Assembly (NCBI RefSeq): GCF_965228805.1
Contig: NZ_CBDDIE010000001.1
Span: 1 to 64,000 of the forward strand
Source of the DNA: JASBTN01 sp965228805
GTDB taxonomy: Bacteria; Pseudomonadota; Alphaproteobacteria; Rhodobacterales; Rhodobacteraceae
Direction: 5' to 3'
Length of the DNA stretch: 64,000 nt
Both the position numbers and the translations under genes were made by a program. The notes beneath the pieces were generated by a model. It ran no database searches and had not been told where the DNA came from. It saw only the letters and a program-made list of their open reading frames with translations. Positions within the stretch are counted from its first letter, which is position 1. The number at the start of each line of letters is the position of its first letter. Shown piece after piece: positions 16,293 through 25,118 of this stretch.

Positions 16293-16517
16293 CTCCGCAA
16301 CGCCGACCTCGCCGAGCTGCGGGTGCTGGCGGTGGAACAAGATCTTCTCCCGGTTCGGGTCTACAACCTCGAGATCGCCGAAGCGCATACCTACTTCGCG
16401 GGTGAGCTTGAGGCCTTGGGGGCATATGCGGTTGATGACAGAGGCCTCCTGCAGTTCATTGTGAAGCTGCAGCTCTGGGTCTATGTGAGGACCGCCAGGG
16501 ATCGATCACCGCGGTGA
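16293..16517 (+). pseudogene. Fifth HINT fragment, degenerate, without recognisable tip
   Basis: LRNADLAELRVLAVEQDLLPVRVYNLEIAEAHTYFAGELEAL is a HINT 3' end starting at the same NADLAEL point as the fragment at 14216. The usual EAWGHN end is changed to EALGAYAV, and the following 30 residues are not a plausible domain. It is the last HINT copy before the right edge of the island. Confidence 0.75.
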
Positions 16518-17559
16518 CCGGCCAGGCCAAGGGACTGATCCGCTGCACCGTACTATCCAGCGGGCAGGACATGTTCATCGCAAGCAGGACCGAGGTCAGC
16601 GGCGACGAGCCGGGGTTGGCATCCGTCGACACCGCCATCGCCACGCCATGTTTGCGCAACAGATCAATCGGCGGGGCCTGCGTCTCGCGCAGGGTATAGA
16701 AGGCGCCGGGCAGGATCACCGCGACCATGCCCTTGTCGCCCATCGCCGCCACGCCCTCTTCGTCCAGATATTCGATATGGTCAGCCGACAGCGCGCCGTA
16801 GCCCGCTGCCATCTTCGTCCCGCCCAGATTGGACAGCTGCTCGGCATGGAGTTTCACCGGCAGGCCCAGTTCACGCGCAACATCAAACACCCGCGCGACC
16901 TGTTCCGGCTGAAAGGCGATCCCTTCACAGAAGGCATCGACCGCGTCCACCAGCCCCTCGGCATGGGCGGCGCGCAGGGCGGGGATGCAGACCTCGTCGA
17001 TATAGGCGTCAGCGCGCCCGGCATATTCCGCCGGCACCGCATGGGCGCCCAGGAACGAGGTTTTCACCGTGACCGGCCGCTGTTCAGCCAGCTTGCGCGC
17101 CACACGCAGCATGCGCAGCTCGGTCTCCTGATCCAGACCATAGCCGGATTTGACCTCGACCGTGGTCACACCTTCACGGATCAGCGCGTCCAGACGCGGC
17201 AGGGCCGAGGCCAGCAAAGCCGCCTCATCCGCCGCGCGCGTCGCCCTGACCGTGGAAACAATCCCGCCCCCGGCCCGCGCAACCTCCTCATAGGAGGCAC
17301 CGTTCAACCGCATCTCAAACTCCACCGCGCGGTCACCGCCAAACACCAGATGCGTGTGGCAGTCGATCAGCGCAGGCGTGACCAGGCGGTGGCCCAGGGG
17401 GGTCTGCGGCAGGTCTGCCAGGGCCACGGGCAGCGTGGCCTCGGGCCCGACCCAGGTGATCCGCCCCGCCTCCACCGCAATCGCGGCGCCCCCTGTCAGC
17501 CCATAGCCCTCCCCCACCAGGGTGGCGGCGGTGAGCTGCGTGAAAACCTGTGCCGACAT
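16456..17559 (-). pseudogene. hutI: Imidazolonepropionase, C-terminus lost to the Rhs island
   Basis: Starts MSAQVFTQLTAATL at 17559 with GAGGTC about 8-10 bases upstream. The first 332 residues are good HutI: DCHTHLVFGG metal site, SGYGLD, FLGAHAVP, KLHAEQLSN and STDANPGSSP with the catalytic Asp. After LAMNMSC the HutI sequence stops at about 16564, and 35 foreign residues, antisense to an Rhs fragment, follow to a stop at 16456. About 65 normal C-terminal residues, which close the barrel and the composite domain, are missing, so activity is doubtful. HutI opens imidazolone-propionate to formiminoglutamate, the substrate of the neighbouring HutF. Confidence 0.87.
16488..16560 (+). pseudogene. 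Rhs-core scrap at the right edge of the island
   Basis: The plus-strand translation DRQGSITAVTGQAKG matches DRQGSIIAVTDQATG of the large Rhs gene (around 10788-10835). It belongs upstream of a HINT domain but here lies downstream of one, so the order is scrambled. It runs straight into the truncated hutI on the opposite strand near 16564. Confidence 0.75.
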
Positions 17560-17613
17560 GCGAATCTGACCTCGTAGGGATGTTTCCTCTTTTCTGGTAC
17601 ATGTCATTGTGCA

Positions 17614-17629
17614 ATATGTCTATGCATAA
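17614..17629. promoter_or_regulatory. Candidate HutC operator between hutI and hutF
   Basis: The 83-bp divergent gap holds an AT-rich near-palindrome, ATATGTCTATGCATAA, immediately before the hutF ribosome site. GntR/HutC regulators bind GT-N-TA-N-AC-type sites, and a hutC gene lies downstream. The match is loose, so this is only a candidate. Confidence 0.4.
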
Positions 17630-17642
17630 TAAAGGAGGCGAC

Positions 17643-19007
17643 ATGGTGACTCTCTTTGCGAAACGCGCCCTGTTGGCAGAGGGCTGGGTGGAAAATCTGC
17701 GCCTTGAAATCACCGGCGGCGCGGTCACGGGCCTGACCCCGGACAGCGCGGCCCAGCCCGGTGACACGCGGGTCGACACCCTGCTGCCGGCGCTCGCCAA
17801 CCTGCACAGCCATGCCTTTCAACGCGCCATGGCGGGCATGACCGAATATCGCCTGGCCGGGCGCGACAGTTTCTGGACCTGGCGCGATCTGATGTATCGC
17901 TTTACCGCGCATCTGGACCCGGAGGGGGTAGAGGCGATCGCGGCGCTGGTGCAGATGGAAATGCTGGAGGCGGGCTATACCTCGGTCGGCGAGTTTCATT
18001 ATCTGCACCACCAGCCCGACGGGCAGCCCTACGCGCGGCTGGCAGAACTGTCGGACCGGATCATGGCGGCGGCGGCCACGACCGGCATTGGGCTGACGCA
18101 CCTGCCGGTGCTCTACAGCTATGCGGGCGTGGGCGAGGTGCCGCTGGAGGCGGGGCAGCGGCGGTTCGGCAATAATGTGGACCGGTTCTGCGCCCTGGTG
18201 GATCAGGCACGCGGTGCCCTGCGCGATCTGCCCGGGGACTGCCGCATCGGCATCGCGCCGCATTCGCTGCGCGCGACCTCACCGCGGGATCTGAACACGG
18301 TGCTGGCCGCACATGGCGAGGGGCCAGTGCATATCCATATTTCCGAACAACCAAAGGAAGTTGAAGAGGTTCTGACCGGTCTGGGTGCCCGTCCGGTCGA
18401 TTGGCTTTTGGACAACGCTCCGGTCGATGACCGCTGGTGCCTGATCCACGCCACCCACATGACCGAGGCCGAGACCCGCGCCATGGCCGCCAGCGGCGCG
18501 GTGGCAGGCCTCTGTCCGATCACCGAGGCGAACCTGGGCGATGGCCCGTTCAATGGCCCGACCTATCTGGCGGCGGGTGGGGCTTTTGGTGTGGGTTCCG
18601 ACAGCAATGTGCGCATCTCGCTGACCGAGGAGCTGCGCACGCTGGAATACTCGCAACGCCTACGCGATCTGTCGCGCAATGTGCTGGTGGTGGGCGAAGG
18701 GTCGGTCGGGCAGAGCCTCTACTCGGGCGCGGCCAGGGGCGGGGCGCGGGCGCTGGGGCGCAGGGCCGGACAGATTGCGCTGGGGCAGCTCGCCGACCTC
18801 GTGGCGGTGGACGGCACCGACCCGGCGCTCTGCGCGCTGGAGGTCGATCAGCTGCTGGACGGGCTGGTCTTTGCCGCCAGCGACCGGGTGGTGACCGACG
18901 TCTGGGCGGCGGGCCGCCACCAGGTGCGGGGCGGGCGCCATGTGGCGCGCGAGGCGATCCTTGCGCGCTACCGCACCGCCATCGCCGAGCTTCTGCCTCG
19001 GCTGTGA
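17643..19007 (+). CDS. hutF: Formimidoylglutamate deiminase
   Basis: A 454-residue amidohydrolase with ATG 17643 behind AAAGGAGG. Metal and catalytic motifs are NLHSHAFQRAMAG, HIHISEQPKEVEE, LIHATHM and SDSNVRISLTEELR. HutF converts N-formimino-glutamate to N-formylglutamate and ammonia in the five-step histidine pathway used by pseudomonads and many alphaproteobacteria. The pathway then needs a formylglutamate hydrolase (HutG), which is not in this window. Divergent from hutI and followed by hutC. Intact, with a normal length. Confidence 0.92.
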   Translation: MVTLFAKRALLAEGWVENLRLEITGGAVTGLTPDSAAQPGDTRVDTLLPALANLHSHAFQRAMAGMTEYRLAGRDSFWTWRDLMYRFTAHLDPEGVEAIAALVQMEMLEAGYTSVGEFHYLHHQPDGQPYARLAELSDRIMAAAATTGIGLTHLPVLYSYAGVGEVPLEAGQRRFGNNVDRFCALVDQARGALRDLPGDCRIGIAPHSLRATSPRDLNTVLAAHGEGPVHIHISEQPKEVEEVLTGLGARPVDWLLDNAPVDDRWCLIHATHMTEAETRAMAASGAVAGLCPITEANLGDGPFNGPTYLAAGGAFGVGSDSNVRISLTEELRTLEYSQRLRDLSRNVLVVGEGSVGQSLYSGAARGGARALGRRAGQIALGQLADLVAVDGTDPALCALEVDQLLDGLVFAASDRVVTDVWAAGRHQVRGGRHVAREAILARYRTAIAELLPRL

Positions 19008-19080
19008 CGCCCAAAGCCTTTGCATCCCCAATAAAGCGCAGACATGATAGGAATATCACCGCGATAAAAGGAGCCTCCGC

Positions 19081-19782
19081 GTGCCAGACCCCAAGACCAC
19101 CGGCTTTCAGGACATTCGCGACGAGGTGATCGAGCGGATCCAGACCCGCGTCTGGCCCCAGGGCAGCCTTCTGCCGACCGAGGTCGAACTGGCCGCCGAA
19201 TTTGGCGTCGCCCGGGCCACGGTCAACCGCGCCCTGCGCGAGCTGGCAGACCAGGGCATCGTCACCCGCAAGCGCAAGGGCGGCACGCGAGTGGTCACCA
19301 CGCCGGTGAAACAGGCGAAACTGCCGATCGCCGTGGTGCGCCAGACCATCGAGGAGATGAACGCCACCTATCGCTATGCGCTGGTCAGCCGCACGCTGAT
19401 GGACTGCCCGCCCTGGCTGCAGGCCAAGCTGGGCCTGGCGGAACGGGCGCAGGTTCTGCACCTCAATTGCATGCATCACGCCGACAACCGCCCGTTTCAG
19501 TTCGAGGAGCGCTGGATCGTGGTCGACACCGTGCCCCATGTGGTGGACGAGGGGTTCCTGACCGTCGGACCCAATGAGTGGCTGCTGGCCGAGGTGCCCT
19601 TTTCAGATGCCGAGATCGCCTTCTCCGCCGTCCCCGCCGCCGGGTCCTTGCAGGAGTTCCTGGCCGTACCCACCGGTACGCCACTGTTTCAGATGGAACG
19701 CACCACCTGGTTTCGTGAACGCCCCGTCACCTTCGTGCGCATGACCTTCCACCAGGGCTATCAGATGCGCACGACCTATTAG
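19081..19782 (+). CDS. hutC: Histidine-utilisation repressor, GntR/UTRA family
   Basis: A 233-residue regulator starting at GTG 19081 with AGGAG 7 bases upstream. N-terminal winged helix: FQDIRDEVIERIQ, LLPTEVELAAEFGVARATVNRALREL. The C-terminal UTRA domain (from about residue 85) ends FVRMTFHQGYQMRTTY. UTRA regulators of this type sense urocanate. It lies 73 bp after hutF on the same strand and probably represses the hut genes through the hutI-hutF gap. If hutH/hutU are lost from this locus, the inducer must come from elsewhere. Confidence 0.88.
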   Translation: MPDPKTTGFQDIRDEVIERIQTRVWPQGSLLPTEVELAAEFGVARATVNRALRELADQGIVTRKRKGGTRVVTTPVKQAKLPIAVVRQTIEEMNATYRYALVSRTLMDCPPWLQAKLGLAERAQVLHLNCMHHADNRPFQFEERWIVVDTVPHVVDEGFLTVGPNEWLLAEVPFSDAEIAFSAVPAAGSLQEFLAVPTGTPLFQMERTTWFRERPVTFVRMTFHQGYQMRTTY

Positions 19783-19867
19783 GCCCGGTCATGTGGCTCA
19801 GGGGCTGCCGTCGCTCGGGGTCAATCTTTTCCGACCGGACGAACACGCGCCAATCCACGCGGATCGC

Positions 19868-21496
19868 TCAAGTGCCGAAACTGCTCAGCACGTTGCGGGT
19901 GATCTGTTCGACTTGCCAGTCGCGGCGGGTCAGCCCCATGACCCATTCGCAGGTGGCGGCGGTAAAAACCTCGCCCTTGCCGCGATGCCAATGCAGGATC
20001 ACCCCGTTGCCACGGGTGCTTCGGTCGAGGGTCTCGTCAGTGACCTCGCCAAACATCGCTTGCGCCTTGAAGCGCGCATCGCCGTCGCCGATATAAGCGG
20101 TCTCGCCCCAAGTCCCGTGCACCGGCTCGACATTGGTGGCCAGCCCCACTGCCAGGATCTCCATCGCGGGATCGGCCCCATCGGCACCGGTGGCAAAGGG
20201 CAAGCCGTCCTCCATTCGCAGGTCCACACCGTCGACCTCATAGCCAAAGACGCGCGACCCCGCGCCCAGCTGATCGCCGTACCCCAGCTGCGTGCCCATG
20301 AGCGCCCAGTGACCCGGGCGGTAGACGGTAAAACCACCGCTGCCCTGGCCCGCGCAACGCCCAAGCCCCGCATAGATGCCCTTGAGCCCGTTTGCACCGA
20401 AGGTCTGCGCGCCGGGCCAGTTGACGGGTGCCAGCTCCCAGGCGGCGGTGACGAGGTGTTCGTCCTCGGTGCCCACAAGAGGGTCCTGATCAGCAGTGTA
20501 TTTGTAGCAAATCTGCGTACGACCCTCATCCTCGATCCGGGTCTGCCACAGGAAGTTCCCGGCGAAACGCGCCACCCTGCCGCCGCCTTCGGTGAATCGG
20601 TCCACCGCATGGCGCATGTTTGCGGTCCAGTATTCGTCATGCCCCACGAAGATCGCGCATCTGTGGCGGGTCAGCAGGTCGGGTTCCGCCTCCAGATCAT
20701 GCTGCGTGACAATGTCCAGCGCGAAGCCTTCCGCCTCCGCCCAGCGGGCGAAGTGCCTCTCATAACTGGCCCAACCTGCCGAGGCGTATTTCTTGGAATA
20801 GCCGTAGGCATAGGCCCATTCCATATAGGGGTATCGCACCATGGCACCGGGCGTGTGCGGCGCTTCGGGCAAGGCGCGCGGAGCCCCTTCGGGCAGTTTG
20901 CAAAAACCCCGGGTCCAGGGGCGTTGGGTCGAAACGACGGGCGAGAACGCATTGCCCTCGGGTCCGGTGATGCCCTCGTAATGGTTCGACCCGCCCCAGC
21001 AGTTATAGGCCAGCCAGGTGCCCGTGGCGCAGACCATCACGTAAGGCGCGGGTTGGGCCTCGGCGGCGGGGCGGACGAGGATCAGGTGATGTTCTTCCAC
21101 CCGGTCGCCGTCACGTTCGGCGCGAAACGTGATCAGATAGCCGCCCGGGCGCCAGTCGGCGGGGATGGTGAAGCGGTGGGTCGCCTGCCAGTCGCAGCCG
21201 GTGACCGAGCAATCATCAGGCGTCTTCTGATGGGTGCCGGGCAGGCCTGTTTCGCGCAGAACAGGCTCATAGGTCAGCCCGTCGCGCCCGACCTCCAGAT
21301 CCCAGGCCGCGGCGGTGGTGGAGACATGCAGCGCCACCTCCTCCCCGGGGTGGTAGCTCATGCGCGGCGTGTAGCCCCATATCTCCAACACTGCATCGTC
21401 CCGCGCGGGGCCGATGAAGTAATTGTCCAGGATATGGCGCGCCTTGGCGCGGGTGCGGGGCGTGGTGGCGGGGCCTGGGCTTTCGGATCGGGTCAT
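19868..21496 (-). CDS. N,N-dimethylformamidase large-subunit-like protein
   Basis: A 542-residue cytosolic protein. ATG 21496 was chosen (MTRSESPGP) because it follows the upstream gene closely, with GTAGGAA upstream. The core resembles the beta subunit of N,N-dimethylformamidase: YNCWGGSNHYEG, PYMEWAYAYGYSKKYASAGW, FVGHDEYWTANMRHAVD and GGRVARFAGNFLWQTR. Family enzymes are iron-dependent amidohydrolases acting on small amides; this homologue lacks an adjacent small subunit. Seven bp behind a tandem CoA-transferase, it probably belongs to a carboxylate/amide degradation pathway with unknown substrate. Confidence 0.75.
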   Translation of the reverse strand: MTRSESPGPATTPRTRAKARHILDNYFIGPARDDAVLEIWGYTPRMSYHPGEEVALHVSTTAAAWDLEVGRDGLTYEPVLRETGLPGTHQKTPDDCSVTGCDWQATHRFTIPADWRPGGYLITFRAERDGDRVEEHHLILVRPAAEAQPAPYVMVCATGTWLAYNCWGGSNHYEGITGPEGNAFSPVVSTQRPWTRGFCKLPEGAPRALPEAPHTPGAMVRYPYMEWAYAYGYSKKYASAGWASYERHFARWAEAEGFALDIVTQHDLEAEPDLLTRHRCAIFVGHDEYWTANMRHAVDRFTEGGGRVARFAGNFLWQTRIEDEGRTQICYKYTADQDPLVGTEDEHLVTAAWELAPVNWPGAQTFGANGLKGIYAGLGRCAGQGSGGFTVYRPGHWALMGTQLGYGDQLGAGSRVFGYEVDGVDLRMEDGLPFATGADGADPAMEILAVGLATNVEPVHGTWGETAYIGDGDARFKAQAMFGEVTDETLDRSTRGNGVILHWHRGKGEVFTAATCEWVMGLTRRDWQVEQITRNVLSSFGT

Positions 21497-21503
21497 GCGG
21501 TTC

Positions 21504-23978
21504 CTACTCCGGCAGGTATTTCGCCGACCAGGCCTCGCTGGCAGCACCGGAGTTGATCATGGCGGCGATGTGGTCCTCGGAAAAGCCCAAACCGGCCAGG
21601 ATGCGCCGGGTATCCGCGCCGTATTTCGGCATGGGGCCGGGCACGGTAATGGCGGCATTGGCCGGGCGCACCGCGTTGGGGGCGACAAGGTCGCACCAAC
21701 GGCCCATCGGGTGCTGGTCGTGGCGGATCACGCTGAAGGTGCCACGGGTCAGGTCGGCGTCGCCTGCACTTTCAGGCTGCAAAACCGCATCACGGGTGTC
21801 ATGCAGCGATCCCAGCGGCATAACTGTGGCCGATGTGCCCGCCAGTGCGTCGGCCCAATGAGCGGCAGGGCGGGTGGCGAACCGGTCTGACAGCGCCTGC
21901 GGCAGCGCCACCTCCGACAGATCGGCCAGATCCGCCAGGTCGGTCACGCCGCGCAGGGCGTCCTGCCGCTCAGTGGGGGCGGCAAAGAACATCCAGCCAT
22001 CCGCTGCCTTGTAGCAGTGGTAGAACGGCCCCCACCCCATTGCCTCGCGGCCTGCAGGTTCGTCGAAGGGCGCGCGCCCGTCGAAGTCATACATCAGCTG
22101 CGCCTGGATCAGATTGCCCGCCCCCGCCAGCGCCGCGCGGGCGATACCGCCCTTGCCGGTCTCATCCAGCCGCAAAAGCGCAGCCCCCAGGGCCACGCAG
22201 GCGCAATATCCTGTCAGCACGTCGATCGTGCCGAAGTGGGCATGTTCCTCGGGCGTGTCCATCCCGCCGCCAAAGCGCACCATGACCCCGGTCGCGGCCT
22301 GGGCCAGGTCGTCATAGCCCAGGTGGTCCGACTTGGGCCCGCGTGCGGGTCCGCCGAACGCGTCCAGTTGCACCAGGATCAGGCGTGGGTTGATCGCGGC
22401 CAGGCTGTCGGCATCCAGCCCCAGCGCATCGCGCTGTTCGTCGGTGCCGTTCATGGTGATGACATCGGTTTGTGCGATCAGGCGCCGCAGCGTCTCCTGC
22501 CCGTCATCCGCGCGCAGATTCAGCAGAATGCTGTCCTTGCCGCGATGGGCGTGCAAGCCGAAGACCACGGTGTTCCACGGGTCCACCGATGGCTCCACCG
22601 GCTGAACCGAGGTCACCTTGGCGCCGTACCGCGCAAGCGTCGAGCCAATGGTCGGCCCGGCAATGACATTGGTCAGGTCCAGCACTTTGAGCCCATTAAG
22701 CCACCCTTCGGAGCCGCCGCCCACCGCCCCCGCGCGCGGCGGTTCCGCCAGGATGGCATCAACCGGCGCGCTGTCCGGCCGAGGCCCTGCGCGTTTGTCC
22801 AGCGCGCCCGCATCATCGGCCAGCCAGGCCACATTTCCCATCTGACGCATCCTGCCGTGGCGCGGATCGTCCACTTCCACCACCAGACCCGATGCCAGCG
22901 CATGGGGGTCAGCCAGCCACTCGCGGCTGAACCGCTGCGCCGTGGCGGGAGCCTTGGCGGCACCGAACAGCGCCTCCCATTCCTGCGCAGGTTTGGTCAG
23001 GAACGCCGCCTTCATCGCCGAGGACACCCGTTCGCGATCCCGATCCCCGACCGGATAGTTACGCAGGGACCATTCATCCGGCCAATCTGCCGTATCCAGA
23101 TAGGCATCAAAATCCGGCGACTCGTCGGCCAGGTCTTTCAGACCAAGCGTCTCCAGCACCCGGCGCGGGTGGGTTTTCACGCTGCCCGCAACCACATAGA
23201 ACCCGCGCCCATCCGCGCAGGTATAGGTGCGGTAGAACGGGTCCAGGAACTCTTCCAACTCGGGAAAACTCAGGTTCATCGGCAGACCCTCGGCGGCGCG
23301 CCGGTCCAGTTCGACCTCCCGCGGGGATTTGTAGCGCTCGGGGTAATCCTCGATCTGTTCGCAGTTGTAGACGAGCCCTTCCAGAAGGGCCGAAGCCAGC
23401 GGCACCTCGATATGCTCGCCGCCATTTTCATCCCGCGCATGCAGGGCGAACTGCACCGCCATCGCCCCGAAACTGGCCCCATAGGCCGAGGCCAGCGTCA
23501 GCGGCGTGAAGGACGGGTTGATCCCCATCAGGCGACGATTGAGCCCCATATCGGTGAACTGCCCGGTGCGCGCGGCGATCACCGCCTCCCAGGCGGGCAG
23601 GTCGGCCAGCGCCGGATCGGTCGAGGCAAAGCCGGGCAGCGACAGCGACACGATGCGCGGGTTGATCGCGCTGAGGGCGTCCGGCCCCAGCCCCAGACGC
23701 TCCATCACGCCCGGGCGGAAGTTTTCGATCACCACATCGGCGCGGGCGATCAACGCGCGGGCGCGCTCCAACCCTTCGGGGGTCTTCAGGTCCAGCGTCA
23801 GCGCGGTTTTCCCGCGCGAGAGCATATCGGTCGCCGGTTCCTTCAGCCGCGGCCCGCCGGGCGGGTCAATGCGGATCACTTCGGCCCCCATGTCGGCCAG
23901 CATCATGCCGACAAGCGGCCCGGCCAGATATTGGCCGAAATCCAGGACACGTATGTGGCTGAGCGGGCGGGTGGTCAT
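21504..23978 (-). CDS. Tandem CaiB/BaiF (family III) CoA-transferase fusion
   Basis: An 824-residue protein with two family III CoA-transferase repeats. The first starts IRVLDFGQYLAGPLVGMML and includes VIENFRPGVMERLGLG; the second starts at about residue 428 with LKVLDLTNVIAGPTIGSTL and includes HLGYDDLAQAATGVM. Single-domain enzymes of this family (about 400 residues) form interlocked dimers, so the fusion may be a built-in heterodimer. In repeat two the usual NFRPG is changed to TMNGT, suggesting a non-catalytic half. It presumably activates an organic acid as its CoA thioester. Divergent from a GlxA-type regulator. Confidence 0.88.
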   Translation of the reverse strand: MTTRPLSHIRVLDFGQYLAGPLVGMMLADMGAEVIRIDPPGGPRLKEPATDMLSRGKTALTLDLKTPEGLERARALIARADVVIENFRPGVMERLGLGPDALSAINPRIVSLSLPGFASTDPALADLPAWEAVIAARTGQFTDMGLNRRLMGINPSFTPLTLASAYGASFGAMAVQFALHARDENGGEHIEVPLASALLEGLVYNCEQIEDYPERYKSPREVELDRRAAEGLPMNLSFPELEEFLDPFYRTYTCADGRGFYVVAGSVKTHPRRVLETLGLKDLADESPDFDAYLDTADWPDEWSLRNYPVGDRDRERVSSAMKAAFLTKPAQEWEALFGAAKAPATAQRFSREWLADPHALASGLVVEVDDPRHGRMRQMGNVAWLADDAGALDKRAGPRPDSAPVDAILAEPPRAGAVGGGSEGWLNGLKVLDLTNVIAGPTIGSTLARYGAKVTSVQPVEPSVDPWNTVVFGLHAHRGKDSILLNLRADDGQETLRRLIAQTDVITMNGTDEQRDALGLDADSLAAINPRLILVQLDAFGGPARGPKSDHLGYDDLAQAATGVMVRFGGGMDTPEEHAHFGTIDVLTGYCACVALGAALLRLDETGKGGIARAALAGAGNLIQAQLMYDFDGRAPFDEPAGREAMGWGPFYHCYKAADGWMFFAAPTERQDALRGVTDLADLADLSEVALPQALSDRFATRPAAHWADALAGTSATVMPLGSLHDTRDAVLQPESAGDADLTRGTFSVIRHDQHPMGRWCDLVAPNAVRPANAAITVPGPMPKYGADTRRILAGLGFSEDHIAAMINSGAASEAWSAKYLPE

Positions 23979-24090
23979 GTCTGTCTCTCCTGTCGCGCGG
24001 CGGCATGGGCCGTTGTTTTCGCCAGATTAGGATTGCCATTCCCTGCAAAGCCGCGCCAATCTGGTCAAAATTCGCGCGAATCCTGCCAAA

Positions 24091-25029
24091 ATGACTGACC
24101 TGACCGTAAATATCCTGTTGTCCAAGGCCTATTCGAACATGGTTCTGGCCTGTCTTCTGGAGCCGCTGCGTGTGGTGCGCGACAGTGGGCATGCAGATGT
24201 GAGATGGACCATCCTGACTGCCGATGACGGGGCGGTGGTCAGCTCATCAGGCATTCGCGTCGAGCCGAACACGCCCCTTCGGCAGGCCGGACCGGCGGAT
24301 CTGGTGCTGATGGTCGGGGGCGACGAGTTTCGCGCCGAGGTTCAACGGCATGCCGGGCTTCATCGCGTTTCACCGATTCTGCGTTCGGGTGTGGTGATCG
24401 GGGCGGCAAGTGCCCCGTGGCTGATGGCCGCCCTTGGCCTGCTGGACGGGCGGCGTGCCACGGTCCATTGGCAACTCAGCGAGGAATTCGCCGAAACCTT
24501 TCCGAAGGTCGATGCGACCACCACGAGGTTCGTGCGCGATGGCCGGTTCTGGACCTGTGGAAATGCCGCAACCGCGTTGGATCTGATCCTCCTTTTCATC
24601 GAGGAACGGTTCGGCCCCGCGGTGGCCTATGACGCTTCGGCCATGTTCCTGCAAGATAGCGCCCAGACCGATCTCGATCCTGCCAGCCCCCTGCCCCGGC
24701 TGCGCGGGCAGACCTCGGACACGGTGCAGCGACTGGTCGCGCACATGTCCGATACTCTGGAAACGCCGCTGCGCCTGAGCGCCCTGGCACGTGCGGCGAA
24801 CATGTCGGAACGCAGCCTGTCGCGCCTGTTCAAACGCGAGCTGGGCGTGTCTCCCGGACGCTATTATCAGGTTTTGCGCCTGGCCCGCGCCCGCGACCTT
24901 GGGGCCAACACCCGGCTCAGCGTCGAAGAGATCGCCCTGCGCTGCGGGTTTTCTTCGGCCTCCGGACTGCGCAAGGCCTACCGCAATTGCTTCGGCACCT
25001 CGCTGCGGCGGGGTGCGCCGACGGTCTGA
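24091..25029 (+). CDS. GlxA-family transcriptional regulator (DJ-1/PfpI + AraC HTH)
   Basis: A 312-residue regulator. Residues 5-170 form a DJ-1/PfpI-like sensor (VLMVGGDEFRAE, IGAASAPWLMAALGLLDGRRATVHW). Residues 220-312 are an AraC-type double helix-turn-helix (LRLSALARAANMSERSLSRLFKRELG, SVEEIALRCGFSSASGLRKAYR). It is transcribed away from the CoA-transferase operon across a 112-bp gap and probably activates it. Members often control catabolism of amines such as carnitine or glycine betaine; the true inducer is not visible. Confidence 0.9.
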   Translation: MTDLTVNILLSKAYSNMVLACLLEPLRVVRDSGHADVRWTILTADDGAVVSSSGIRVEPNTPLRQAGPADLVLMVGGDEFRAEVQRHAGLHRVSPILRSGVVIGAASAPWLMAALGLLDGRRATVHWQLSEEFAETFPKVDATTTRFVRDGRFWTCGNAATALDLILLFIEERFGPAVAYDASAMFLQDSAQTDLDPASPLPRLRGQTSDTVQRLVAHMSDTLETPLRLSALARAANMSERSLSRLFKRELGVSPGRYYQVLRLARARDLGANTRLSVEEIALRCGFSSASGLRKAYRNCFGTSLRRGAPTV

Positions 25030-25118
25030 GCCCTGTCCCATGGGCGACCTCGGCGCCGTTTTCGGGCAAGCGACCGGGGCTTGGCCGGGCAAGATGGGCG
25101 GCAGGGAGGCACTCAGAC

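Noticed and set aside
8978..16564. Transposon or prophage carrying the Rhs island
   Set aside because: No transposase, integrase, terminal inverted repeats or target duplication was found at the edges.
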